64,000 nt of DNA, taken from positions 30,923,541 to 30,987,540 of the forward strand of contig BTRK01000004.1 in NCBI GenBank assembly GCA_036245805.1. Direction: 5' to 3'. The translations under genes were made by a program, and so were the position numbers. Under the pieces are notes generated by a model, which had not been told where the DNA came from, did no database searches, and worked only from the letters and a program-made list of their open reading frames with translations. Source of the DNA: Pristionchus mayeri. Lineage: Eukaryota; Nematoda; Chromadorea; Rhabditida; Neodiplogasteridae. Every line of letters starts with the position of its first letter. Within the stretch, counting starts at the first letter, position 1. Shown here in pieces: positions 44,613-58,208 of this stretch.

Positions 44613-46895
44613 CGTTGGATGATTCGAGCTACACTCGAAAGATGATGCCAAGGATGAATCCTGGGTCTCTTTTATACCAAACGACTAATTGATATCCTCG
44701 TTGAAAATATCGACAAGATCGTTTTTAGACAAAAGTAATGGGATTGGACTATTCATTCGCAAGCTGTACATAATTGACACTCTTCGGAGGGTAGGAAAAT
44801 GCAAACAACCAAACACTCACATTTCGTTGAAGAATTCCTCCCGAGAGCTTCTTTTAAATAACAATGATTTTGAAGGTGCTGTGAGGAGAAAAATGATTAT
44901 GTTAGCTACCTACATATGTCATATTAATCAATTACAATTTTCCTCAAATTTAGTTTTTGCTAATACCGCTTCAAGAATGTTTTCATAAATTGATACCTGT
45001 TATTTACGTATCCTTTAGCTAGTGGCTTCTCAATCGCACGTTAATTGTATGAAACTCAATTATTAAACTGCGGCTGCTTTTACAATTCCTTTTTTAACAT
45101 TTGTTTCTGCTAACGAACTCCATTGATGGCGCACTTGGTGCCCTGCGATGGCCGTATGTCCGATCGTGCGCTTGGGGTATCCTGAGCAAAATGGACGGGT
45201 TATGGTAGTTGTAACGATCTCTCACCTCCAATTTACTCCGCTACCACCACAGTATCCTAAACTTTTTACCTCCGCTCCGCTTTCTTCTTTCAGAACTCTG
45301 GCACACTCGAAGCTGAAGAGAGTTCTTGCAGCGAGTACTAAATTATCGGATCACTCCATTCCTCACTCTCTCCTTCTGACTTACGAGATAGCGTGTCTGG
45401 AGGGAGTCGGTAGTCTTCTCCTCTTTAATTTTTCACCTTGCAGGACCTCTGCATCGGCCTAGACGCTTTATCTCTCTCATTAAGACACCCTTCCCTCATT
45501 CGTACTCCTCAGTGCCTACCACGATTCCTACAATCGGGCATTAATTCGCATGGGAAGAGGCAGACGGGGAGATAGAGAGACAATGGGGGAGATGACACCT
45601 GCCCTGCATTTCTCAGTCCATAGCAGACACACCCCCCTTGTCTTTCCATTCCATGCCCTCTGGTACCCTCTGGAGTTCTATAATGTGCATAGGCTCAGTC
45701 CATCTATTCATCTTCGCATGTATATTCATAGTTGAATCCGTCACTGTGTATTAGCGAAATTTGTCTACTTTATCCACAAATGTCGCCTCGCTTTCGATAC
45801 ACCTTTCAGGCGCCTAAATTGCCTCAACCTGCATGTATGTCCATGCTTCAACTAAGTTTTCAAGGAAAAATGTACTCTTTCCTTATGAAATTAAAGCTGA
45901 AATGTGATCCATATTCAGTAATAATGTGAGATTAACAAATGTTTTTATTCAGGCACGATTCTTGTTCCCGCTAACCTTGAGGCAGAGGGCGCTTGCAGTG
46001 TATATTTTTTATTATATAATTTCCTTTAAAAGTTAGAGTAGCCATACGTCGCACGAAAAATCTCATGATGGCGTGATCTCACTTGCCCTTCCTTCGACAC
46101 CGTAATATCGTGTTGTGATGACTACTCTTTTCTGTATAATATTCACTATTTGTCATTCGAATCCCCGCCACGAGCGATAAATATATTATTATTATTATCA
46201 CTTGCCGCGAGGGACCGTTGAGAGAGAATTCTAAATGAGGAGATGCAATTGTAACTCTCTAATTTTTATAGTAGCATAATGTTCAGGGTCTTTCATTGTA
46301 TTACTGTATCATCCAGAGTTCAACATGGTGGGTTAACCTCTCGACTTTCTCTAGACAACCTCTTTCCTCTCCTCTTTCTCGCATTTCTTAGTCGGCGAGA
46401 GAGTGTGTGGAAGGGATAAAACACCCTGAGGTACTTAGTATGATCCATTCATGTTCATCCCATCCCTTGCACGATAAACTAATGGCCACTTCTTGCAGTC
46501 AATGAAGTTCATGTCCTTCTTCGTGAGCACTTTCCTATCAATCTTCCCACAGTCCATCGATCTCGGCATCCACATCCTATTAGTATCTTTATTGTAAATT
46601 TTGTATGAATATTCTCGCTTGGTTTTAACCTTGTCCTATGTAATGAAATTCGCCTGTAGGCAGAGATCAGAGTTTCTTGTTGCTACATGGGAACAATAAT
46701 AGAAGAAAGTCCAGGGAAAAGGAAAACGTATGGTATCGATGCTTCTTATTCAAATTCATCTTGAATTATGGCGTCCTCACATTTCTTCTTCATTTCTTCT
46801 CCCACAGCATCGCAGAATCCGCATAGACCAACTCATCATACGAAATGCAGTGTCATGGGACAATACTAAGAGACATTGATGACTCATGCCTATTT
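44613..46895. repeat. Spacer 1 of the HSP70 array (paralogous to spacer 2)
   Basis: The stretch is similar, in order, to parts of 51530-62015: GAATCCTGGGTNTCTTTTA, the CATGGGAAGAGGCAGAC segment, TTTCTATAATGTGCATAGG, GCCTCAACCTGCAT, AGGCACGATTCTTGTTCCCG and CGAGCGATAAATATATTATT (an old LINE 3' tail). The last 620 bp (46272-46891) are nearly identical to 61397-62016. It has none of the long palindromes of spacer 2. About 45165-45480 is present only here. No gene was recognised. Confidence 0.7.
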
Positions 46896-48623
46896 ATATA
46901 TTTTATCTACGCTCTACGGCGCAACGAGAGACGAATAATTAATTATGTGATATGGTACAGTATGACTCTCCTCGCACTGAGGAGGAAGGGCAATATTTGT
47001 GGGGGGGGGGGGGGGGGGGGTGCAATAAAAAAGTGAAGATCTAATCGACTGGTCTCATCTGTCTTCGTCTGGTCTGATGGGAGGGATACCGAGGAGGAGG
47101 CCCTCGGGCAGACCAGGTAGACTCTGCTCCGAGAACCAGTGTCAGAAGATCTCTATGGAGAGGGGCGAGGATGAGGGTAGGTGAAGAGATACGCTAATGG
47201 GAAATAGTGGTGCGAGGAAGAGGATATTATTGGAAAATATATTTACTGAAATCAAATTCTAGGGCTCTTAATCTCTTTTTATAAACATGAATACTAGGTG
47301 ATGACAATACATGAGAGGGAAGGGCATTCAAAATTCTAGCAACTCTACGAGAGAAACAGTGGTATCGAGGTGTAGATTTAGTTTTCTCGATGTGGATTCC
47401 AAAATTATTGGTCCTTTCTCTGAGGGGAGCAAACAGAAAAAAACTACTTCTGTCGAGTATGGTGTCACCGTGCATAATTCTACGGGCCAGGACCAGATCA
47501 TAAGTGACTCTCCTCTCAAAAAGCGCTTGAAGACCAAGGAAAGACAGACGTTGAGAATAGGAAGGGAGACCAAGAGGATATGATGGAGATGGAAAGCATC
47601 GATAGTATAGAATGCGAGTGAATTTCTCTTGGATTTTCTCAAGCTTCTGACTCTGTTTCTTAATGTGAGGGTTCCAGAAAGGGCAAGCGAATTCAATGTG
47701 AGGGAGGACATATGTGATGAAGCATTTGATAAGGATAGTGGGATTATTGACGGTTATAGCACGAAGCATAATATGCATGACAGTGGTGGCTTTCTGAACA
47801 CGATCATCAATACTGGCAGAGTTATTAAGAGTGGGCAGAACTTGGACGCCGAGATCACGTTGTTGGGGGACTTGCTCGAGGATAACATTATTAATGAGAT
47901 ATTGAGGAGCAGGAGAAGAACCTATGTGGAGATGGGTGCATTTAGATTCCGAGAGAGATAATTGATTGGATACAGTCCATGAATATATGGCATCTAAGGC
48001 ATACTGTAATTGGGTAGTGCAAAAGGCTTTATTTTTATTGGAGTAGGAAATATAAATCTTAATATCATCAGCGTACGCTTTTATCAGCTTACGGAGCAAG
48101 GACATATGTTATATCAGAAATGTAGAGAGAGAATAGAATGGGCCCTAGCACAGAACCTTGAGGAACACCGGACAGAACAGGGAAGGACTTGGATACTGTA
48201 TTTCCTAGTCGTACGGAGAAATGCCTATCCGTGACGAAATCAGAAATCCAATTAAGAAGGTTACCATCACTACCGTAATGCAAGCATTTAGAGAGAAGTT
48301 TAGGAAAGTCTTCACAATTTATAAGGTTGGTGAGAACAGAGGCACCGGATCGAAAGCCATGTTGGTACTTAGGAATAATATTGAAACGATACAGGTAAGG
48401 TGCAAGTTTATGCTTGACAAGGCGCTCCATTGTTTTGGACGCAGGAGACAATATAGAGATTGGGCGATACGGATCAGGTGACTGGGGATTCTTATTAGGT
48501 TTCAGAATTGGGGTAATAAGTGAAAATTTCCAAAGGGATGGAACGATACCAAATTGCATACTGAAGTTGAAAATATCACAGAGAGGAAGGGCGAGAGCGT
48601 GAGCATCTCGCCCTTCCTCTCTG
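46896..48623 (-). mobile_element. CR1/jockey-like LINE copy B, 5'-truncated, with foldback 5' junction
   Basis: Flanked by TATTT at 46891-46895 and 48624-48628; copy 3 of the array has a single TATTT there (62016-62020). On the minus strand it encodes RT from FGIVPSLWKFSLITPI, NKNPQSPDPYRPISI and VPQGSVLGPILFSLYISDI, then after a frame shift near 48090-48105 AYADDIKIYISY, QYALDAIYSWTVSN, ILIKCFITYVLPHIEFACPF and WNPHIKKQSQKLEKIQEKF, ending at 47227. The short 3' UTR (46896-47226) matches that of copy A and contains a run of 20 G (47001-47020). At the 5' end, 48578-48596 is repeated in inverse at 48606-48624 with a 9-nt loop. Confidence 0.88.
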
Positions 48624-48871
48624 TATTTTCGGAATCAGTCGAAAGCCTTCGAAATCCAGCATTTTCCGGACGATTCTCGATGAAAGTTCGGCTGACTAAC
48701 AGGGCCCGTGACAATTCCATCCAGATGACGAGAGAAGAGGAGAGAGTGTGGGCGAGTGAGAGAGGAGAGACGACGAGAGTGACAAGAGATCAGAGGGAGA
48801 AGAGAGAGGGAAAACGACGAGAGGGAAGAGAGAGTGAAGTCGCGTGAGAGGGAGCGAGACAGGCAGAGCAT

Positions 48872-48918
48872 CGAAGATTCGCGAATTTTCACGCTCTTTC
48901 CTCGTATTCTGCATATAA
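48872..48918 (+). promoter_or_regulatory. Heat shock element and TATA box of HSP70 copy 2
   Basis: 48872-48891 reads cGAAgaTTCgcGAAttTTCa, four perfect units with one base different from copy 1 in a spacer position. TATAA lies at 48914-48918. The promoter is intact although the gene behind it is broken, so a heat-induced non-coding transcript is possible. Confidence 0.88.
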
Positions 48919-49015
48919 CTCCGAGGAGGGAAGAATGAGCACCCAAGTGGCAAAGTAAACACTCAAGTGTTCATCAATAGTCTCCACTACAGTCTTCACC
49001 ACCATCTACAGTATC

Positions 49016-51249
<2,234 letters not shown>

Positions 51250-52490
51250 GTTATTCATACGATAACTTATCCATGACATTGTTATTTTTTCTATAGATTA
51301 GGTCTCGACTTGTTGTACATACTCTTAAAGCAATCATATCTAGCAATCATTCTCTTAGAGCAATCATAACCACGGTATTCACATCTCGATCTCACTGTAT
51401 TTATTGTGACATTCCCGATAAAATTATAATCGAAAAACGAAAGTGCAGAGATTCTCCTGGTGTTTGAATGATTATAGTTGTATGGGATCTAAATGGGATT
51501 CAATTGGGAATCTTTGGCGGTAACAATGCAGTATGAATCCTGGGTATCTTTTAAACCCGATTTTTCCAATGAGAATATCAAAATATTGATATTCTCATTG
51601 GAAATATCGGCAAGATAATTTTCAGGCAAAAATAATGATATTCGACTATTCATTCGCAAGCTGTACATAATTGACACTCCAGGAGGGCAGGGAAAATTTA
51701 AACAACCAAACAATCTCAATTCGTTGAAGAATTCCTCCAGAGAGCTTCTTTTCAATAACACTAATGTTGAAGGCACTGTATGGAGAAAAAATGATTATGC
51801 TCGCCTATGCCAGATAAATACATTAGACTTTTCATCAAGTTTAGTTTTTGCTATGACTTCATCAATAATCATTTAATAAATTGATACCGGCTATTTCCGT
51901 TTCTTTTAGCTAGTGGCTTCTGAATTTCACGTTAATTGAATGAAGTTCTCAATTATAAAACTGCAACAGCTTTCACAATTGTTTCGTTCACAATTATTTC
52001 TTCTAACGACACTCCATTGATGCTGCACTCGATGTCCAGTGATGGCCGTATGCCCGCTCTTCAATCGTTGTCATTGTATTGTCATTGTATCAAACGATGT
52101 ATGCAACCAAATGTGACATTTCGGCAGAGTTAATCCACTCGTACACTCGCAGAGAATGTGCAGTGTTATATTTTATTCAATACAAAACAGAGTAAACCAC
52201 GAGAAATTCCAATCTTATCTTTATCATTGGAGTAAATAATGATTGCCTTTCCCCTCTATCTCTTTGCAGTCGTTCATATTTTTATCAAGACACCCTTCCA
52301 TCATTCGTACTCCTCGGTACCTACCTCGATTCCCACGACAGGGCATTAATTCGCATGGGAAGAGGCAGACAGGGAGATAGAGAGACAATGAGAGGAGGAG
52401 ATAACACCTGCCCCGCATTTCTCAGTCCATAACATTGTCATTCCCATTCCATGCCCTCTGGTACCCCCTGGGGTTCTATAATGTGCATAG
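51250..52490. repeat. Left part of spacer 2 (paralogous to spacer 1)
   Basis: Matches 42710-42880 and then jumps to sequence matching 44650-45690, so the CAP gene and about 1.7 kb around it are missing. The order of landmarks (GAAGAATTCCTCCNGAGAGC, CTAGTGGCTTCT, GGCATTAATTCGCATGGGAA) is as in spacer 1. An exact 20-bp inverted pair TTTTTCCAATGAGAATATCA / TGATATTCTCATTGGAAATA lies at about 51560-51606. No gene. Confidence 0.6.
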
Positions 52491-54345
52491 GAGTGACTAT
52501 CTGAGAGAACTGACTAGAGGCCGTACAGCGAATAGTAAAGTGGCGATTTTATTTTCTCCCTAGGAGTAACTTTTCACGTAGAGTCCGAAAATCGACCTTA
52601 GAAAGCCGTATCTCTAATCCCTCGTTTTCTGTAGCACGCCTCAACGTCGAGGTCGGTTTTTCTAACTTTTGAACGGATCATCCAAACCCCATACACGTAT
52701 AGTAATTCTGAAAGAACTCGACGAGATAAGCATTTTTACTGTTGTAAGTTAAAGGTAAGCTCTTCTGTGAAAAAAAGTTGGAGTCGTTTGAATATTCAAA
52801 ATGTATGTCGTGAAAACATTTTCAATCCGTCGTACTTTTAACCAAGTTCATCAAATTTCCCGTAAAAAGTTACCCCAGGATGCAAATTTGGAGTCCATTT
52901 GGCGTGTCTCAATGGGATCATCTGATTCGAGAAAGAGGCAAGTGTATCGTTTTCTCATGAAGAATGCATATTTATTTGCCGTTCCAAAGCGATTAGGACA
53001 CACTCCGACGATTTTAAGATTAATATTGGATGGGCAAAAATAAAGGAGTTCAAAAATGCGGATTTCGGCTTATTTATAAAAAATCGATTTTCATCACCTC
53101 ATATGGTCCCATATTTCTATCAAAATAACTGTCCACTCCGAATTCCAATCCGAAAGTTCTAGTGCACAATTTCAAATATGCTTCCACTTCAAACAAAATG
53201 TTACAGCAGCTGGTCATAACCAATGCATAAGATAAGAATAAGTGGTCTTGAAAACGCTACAAATAACATGACACATTTATATTTTGTTGAGAAAAGAATT
53301 ACTTTGAAGTCAACTCTATGGTATTTGACCAGAATAATTCTTGCGTGAGTTATGTGCACCGATTTGTGCTGATTAAAGCTGTATCTACATTGTTTTGAAA
53401 ATTTCGATATTCTAGTGAGTCGAAAATTCGAATTTTGGTGACTCACGATTTTGGCAGATTCGCAAGTATGTCATGGTCTCTCTATGAATGATAAGTTTAA
53501 TAGTACAAAAATATCACAGATTTTCATTCAAAATTATACTTTTTTTCAATAAAATATAAATTTGTCATGTTATTTGTAGCGATTTCAAGGCCACTTATTC
53601 TTATCTTATGCATTGGTTATGACCACCTGCTGTAATATTTTGTATGACGTGGAAGCATATTTGAAATTGTGCACTAGAACTTTCGGATTGGAATTCGGAG
53701 TGGACAGTTATTTTGATATGAATATGGGACCACACGAGGTGATGAAAATCGATTTTTTACAAATAAGCCGAATTCCGGATTTTTGAACTCCTTTATTTTT
53801 GCCTACTAATCTTAAATTCGTCGGAGTGTGTCTGAATCGCTTTGGAACGGCAAATAAATGTGCATTCTTCATGAGAAAACGATACACTTGCCTCTTTCTC
53901 GAATCAGATGATCCCATTGAGACACGCCAAATGTACTCCAAATTTGCAATCTGGAAAACTTTTTACGGGGAATTTGATGAACGTGGTTAAAAGTACGACG
54001 GGTGGAAAATCTGTTCACGACATACATTTTGAATATTCAAACGACTCCAACTTTTTTCACAGAAGAGCTTACCTTTAACTTACAACAGTAAAATGCTTAT
54101 CTCGTCGAGTTCTTTCAGAATTACTATACGTGTATGGGGTTTGGATGATCCGTTCAAAAGTTAGAAAAACCGGCCTCGACGTTGAGGCGTGCTACAGAAA
54201 ACGAGGGATTAGAGATACGGCTTTCTAAGGTCGATTTTCGGACTCTACGTGAAAAGTTACCCCTAGGAATATCTTAAAATCAACACTTTATTTTTCGCTG
54301 TAAGGCATATAGGTTGAATTGGTCAATTCTCTCAGATAGTCACTC
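52491..54345. mobile_element. Foldback element A, 1855 bp, arms about 790 bp
   Basis: Both ends carry GAGTGACTATCTGAGAGAA as inverted repeats and are flanked by a 4-bp duplication ATAG (52487-52490 and 54346-54349); spacer 1 has a single ATAG at the matching place (45689-45692). The arms pair almost throughout, for example CTCGACGAGATAAGCATTTT / AAAATGCTTATCTCGTCGAG and TAACCAATGCATAAGATAAG / its complement at about 53600. The unpaired centre is about 53285-53560. Open frames in the arms (52801-53043, 53708-53990) occur on both strands because of the symmetry and look non-coding. No transposase was recognised. Confidence 0.88.
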
Positions 54346-54604
54346 ATAGGCTCAGTCCAACATCCATATATTCATCTTCGCATGTATCTTCATAGTTGAA
54401 TCCATAACTGTGTATTCGCGAAATTTGTCGACTTTATGCACAAATGTCGCCTCGCTTTCGATGCACCTATCAGGCGCCTAAATTGCCTCAACCTGCATCA
54501 ATGTTCATGCTTCAACTAAGATGTTCAAGGAAAAATGTAATCTTTCCATATGAAAACTAAAGCTGAAATGTGATCCAAATTCAGTAATAATGTGAGATTA
54601 ATAA

Positions 54605-55904
54605 GAGAGACGTTTTGAGTCAGTGAACATATGCTTGGCAAAGTGCGAAAAATCGAAATCGCCCTAAATGTGCCCACGTGTAGTACTCGACGAGCATAGC
54701 TCGGGGCCACATACGGAGCGTTCTAGATCACTCTCTGCGAAATGGGGCACCCTTATTTCAGAAATTTCAAATTTCGATTTTTTTCATTTCGAAACCGATT
54801 TGAATGACTGATGTCTCAAAAAATCACTAATATTCCATAGATTGTATGTGACAAATTCTAGAATGATTGGGCATCAACTTGTGAAGAAACAGCGAAAATA
54901 ATTTTTCGACAATTTTTAATTAATTCAGAAGGGTGGGTAGATACGTTTTTGATTTCACTATAAGATAGAGCGGTATGCGTGCTGTTCATATAAAAGTTCC
55001 TTGGGTCAAACATTTTTCTAAAAATTTCAAACATTTTTCTAAAAATTCCAAATCGATCATAAAATGATTCTACGGTAATGAAAGATACGTTATGATACTT
55101 TAAAATATTTGTTTGCTCAATTTTGGATTTTTAGAAAAATGTTTGACCCAAGGAACTGGAAATGACCCATGGAACTGGGTTACGGTAGTTACCTGGGTAC
55201 TGTATAATCGATTGGGCATGGTACCAGGACTTTTTAAAAATAAAGTTAGTTCGCGATAATCGTGGGTTACGGTAGTGGTATACGGTATCTGGTGGTACTG
55301 TATGATCGATTGGGGACGGTAACTAGTCTTGACCTACCATTGACCTACCGACCGATTTTTGGACCATTCATGGTTCAAAACTAGGACAATAAATATAATT
55401 CCGGCTGCCTAGAGTACGGTAGTATCGGCATGATTGAGAATTGACTTTTTGCATATTTTTGATGATTTCTCACAAACTGTATTTTTAATTTCTTTTTATT
55501 TTTTTTATATGAACAGCACGCATACCGCTCTATCTTATAATGAAATCAAAAACGTATCTACCCACCCTTCTGAATTAATTAAAAATTTTCGAAAAATTAT
55601 TTTCGATGTTTCTTCACGAGTTGATGCCCAATCATTCTAGAATTTGTCACATACAATCTATGTAATATTAGTGATTTTTTGAGATATCAGTCATTCAAAT
55701 CGGTTTCGAAATGAAAAAAATCGAAATTTGAAATTTCTGAAATAAGTGTGCCCCATTTCGCAGAGAGTGATCTAGAACGCTCCGTATGTGGCACCCGAGC
55801 TATGCTCGTCGAGTACTACACGTGGGCACATTTAGGGCGATTTCAATTTTTCGCACTTTGCCAAGTGTATCTACAAATATGTTCACTCACTCAAAAAGTC
55901 TCTC
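54605..55904. mobile_element. Foldback element B, 1300 bp, with a nested smaller palindrome
   Basis: The ends are GAGAGAC(G/T)TTTTGAGT inverted repeats, flanked by ATAA (54601-54604 and 55905-55908); spacer 1 has ACAA at this place without the element. The arms are about 390 bp (54605-54995 and 55510-55904), for example CACGTGTAGTACTCGACGAG / CTCGTCGAGTACTACACGTG. In the centre, 54996-55155 is a second palindrome with ends GTTCCTTGGGTCAAACATTT, and 55158-55500 contains GGTTACGGTAGT/GATTGG motifs similar to those at 59080-59395. No coding capacity was recognised. Confidence 0.85.
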
Positions 55905-56112
55905 ATAAATGTTTATATTCAGGCACGATTCTTGTTCCCGCTAATATTGATGCAGAGGGCGCTTGCAGTGTATATTTTTTATTATGAAATTTCCTTTAAA
56001 AGTTAGAGTAGCTATACGTCGCACGAAAAATCTCATGATGGCGTGATCTCACTTGCCTTTCTTTCGACATCGTAATATCGTGTTGTGATGACAACTCTTT
56101 CCTGTATAATAT

Positions 56113-57259
56113 CAGGCATCTCACGAGAGAATCGGGACAACGTGTTGACATGGAAAATACAAATTTTTCAATTTTACATTTTTTTAGTAAGGGGTTGGGG
56201 CACAGATGCTTTCTCTTGTCTGTTTTGACCTCATTGCATCTTGCAGCTGCAGCAGGCTGCTGCAAAGTTGCGACGTATGCATCGTTTAGTGAAGTTTTCA
56301 CCTATAAAGGAGGTGATGTTTGACCGCCAAAGTGTTTCTATGATCAAATGAACGATTTTGGCATATGTTGTTCATTTCTCACTTTTGCGACCTTTGCGGC
56401 AGACGCATGGTGGACATGTTTTTAATTTCCCACTCAAACACTGATTTTTTGCGGATCTCGAAACTTTCCCAGTTTGTAGAGCTTTGAATTCCGCACATAC
56501 CACATTTTTTGGTGATTTTATCTCTGTGGTCTTGGCACATTCCCAAACCGGCGAAGACTTCACAACGGGCTGCAAGGTTCACCTGCAGTGGATCTGACTT
56601 TGCTAAGTCGCTAGTTCGAACCCCAGCCATAGCAGACAAGTTTTTTGCCATGTGCTAACATCGAGAACGCAAGTCTCAAAGTATTACGGATCAAATGGAT
56701 GAGAAAAAAGGATGGCAAAAACTTGCCTGCTACGGCTGGGGTTCGAACTAGCGACTTAGCGAACTCAGTTCCCCTGCAGGTGAACCTTGCAGCCCGTTGT
56801 TAAGTCTTCGCCGGTTTGGGAATGTGCCAAGACCACAGAGATAAAATCACCAAAAAATGTGGTATGTGCGGAATTCAAAGCTCTACAAACTGGGAAAGTT
56901 TCGAGATCCGCAAAAAATCAGTGTTTGAGTGGGAAATTAAAAACATGTCCACCATGCGTCTGCTGCAAAGGTCGCAAAAGTGAGAAATGAACAACATATG
57001 CCAAAATCGTTCATTTGATCATAGACACACTTTGGCGGACACATATCACCACTTTTATAGGTGAAAACTTCACTAACGATGCCATACGTCTCAACTTTGC
57101 AGCAGCCTACTGCAGCTGCAGCGCACGTAAAAAATCCGAAACTTCAGATTTAGGCTAGCCCAGTGAAGTACTGAATGGAAACATAATAAATAAGATTTCC
57201 GAAAATTTGAATGTCAACTGAAAATGCTGATTTGTCCCGATTCTCTCGTGAGAGGCCTG
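56113..57259. mobile_element. Foldback element C, complete, 1147 bp, with tRNA-like T-arms
   Basis: The ends are CAGGC(A/C)TCTCACGAGAGAATC, with ATAT on both sides (56109-56112 and 57260-57263). Spacer 1 has a single ATAT (46139-46142). The two halves pair almost completely around about 56670. Each half has TAGTTCGAACCCCAGC preceded by a short stem (56600-56635 and its inverse at 56735-56760), a match to a tRNA T-arm/B box. Partial copies of the same family lie at 4715-5190 and 6885-7496. The short open frames in each arm are mirror images and carry no recognisable domain. Confidence 0.88.
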
Positions 57260-57394
57260 ATATCCACTATTTGTCATTCGAATTCCCGCCACGAGCGATA
57301 AATATATTATTATTACTATCACTTGCCGCGAGGGACCATTGAGAAAGAATTCTAAATGAGGAGATGCAATTGTTAACCCTCTTATTTTTTATAA

Positions 57395-57434
57395 CCAGCC
57401 GATCGCGCGCGCCACGGCGCGCGCAATCGACTGG
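57395..57434. repeat. GC-rich hairpin
   Basis: CCAGCCGAT-C-GCGCGCGCC pairs with GGCGCGCGC-A-ATCGACTGG across a very short loop. In this A/T-rich setting it is exceptional. It forms the left end of the 4-kb block and may be its rolling-circle terminator. Confidence 0.85.
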
Positions 57435-57494
57435 CGTGTTCCGGGATTTGTTCTAAGGCCTCGTCCTATTTCTTTCGGATGCAAAATCTAATAC

Positions 57495-58168
57495 TGCCTT
57501 ACTTTACATATCTCCCTCCCTCTCCCTACCTCTCCTTCGCGCTTTCTCCCTATTTCTCTCATTCTCTCCCTCTCCCTCTCCCTCTCCTCTACCTTTACCT
57601 CTCCCTCTCCCTCTCTCTCCCTTTCTCTCCCTCTCTCCCTCTCTCTCCCTCTCTTTCCCTCTCTCTTCCTCTCTCTCCCTCTCTCTTCCTCTCTCTCCCT
57701 CTCTCTCCCTCTCTCTCCCTCTCTCCCTCTCTCCCCCTCTCTCCCTCTCTCCCCCTCTCTCCCTCTCTCCCCCTCTCTCCCTCTCTTTCCTTCTCTCCAT
57801 CTCTCTCCCTCTCTTTCCCTCTCGTTTCCCTCTCTCCCTCTCTCTCCTTATCTTTCCTCTCTCTCTCTCCTTCTCTTCCCTCTCTGTCCCTCTCCCTCTC
57901 TCTCCTTCCCTCTCTCTCTCTCCCTCTCCCCATCTCTCTCCTCTCCCTCTCTCTTCATTTCTCTCCCTCTTTTTCCCTCTATCTCTCCCTCTCTCTTCCT
58001 CTCTCACTTTCTCTCCCTCTCTCCCTCTCTCTCCCCCCCTCTCCCTCTCTCCCTCCCTTTCCTTCTCTCCATCTCTCTCCCCCTCTTCCCTCTCTCCCTC
58101 TCTCCCCGTATCTTTCCCTCTCTCTCTCCTTCTCTTTCCCTCTCTGTCCCTCTCCCCCTCTCTCCTCC

Positions 58169-58208
<40 letters not shown>

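Noticed and set aside
52801..53990. Open frames in the arms of foldback element A, which look like a duplicated conserved protein
   Set aside because: The similarity between them is a direct result of the palindrome, and they have no recognisable domain or splice context.
56790..56990. A possible gene with a CxxC-rich end (PPCVCCKGRK) in element C, mirrored at 56372-56575
   Set aside because: Both versions lie in the arms of one palindrome and only one cysteine motif is seen; partial copies elsewhere do not keep the frame.
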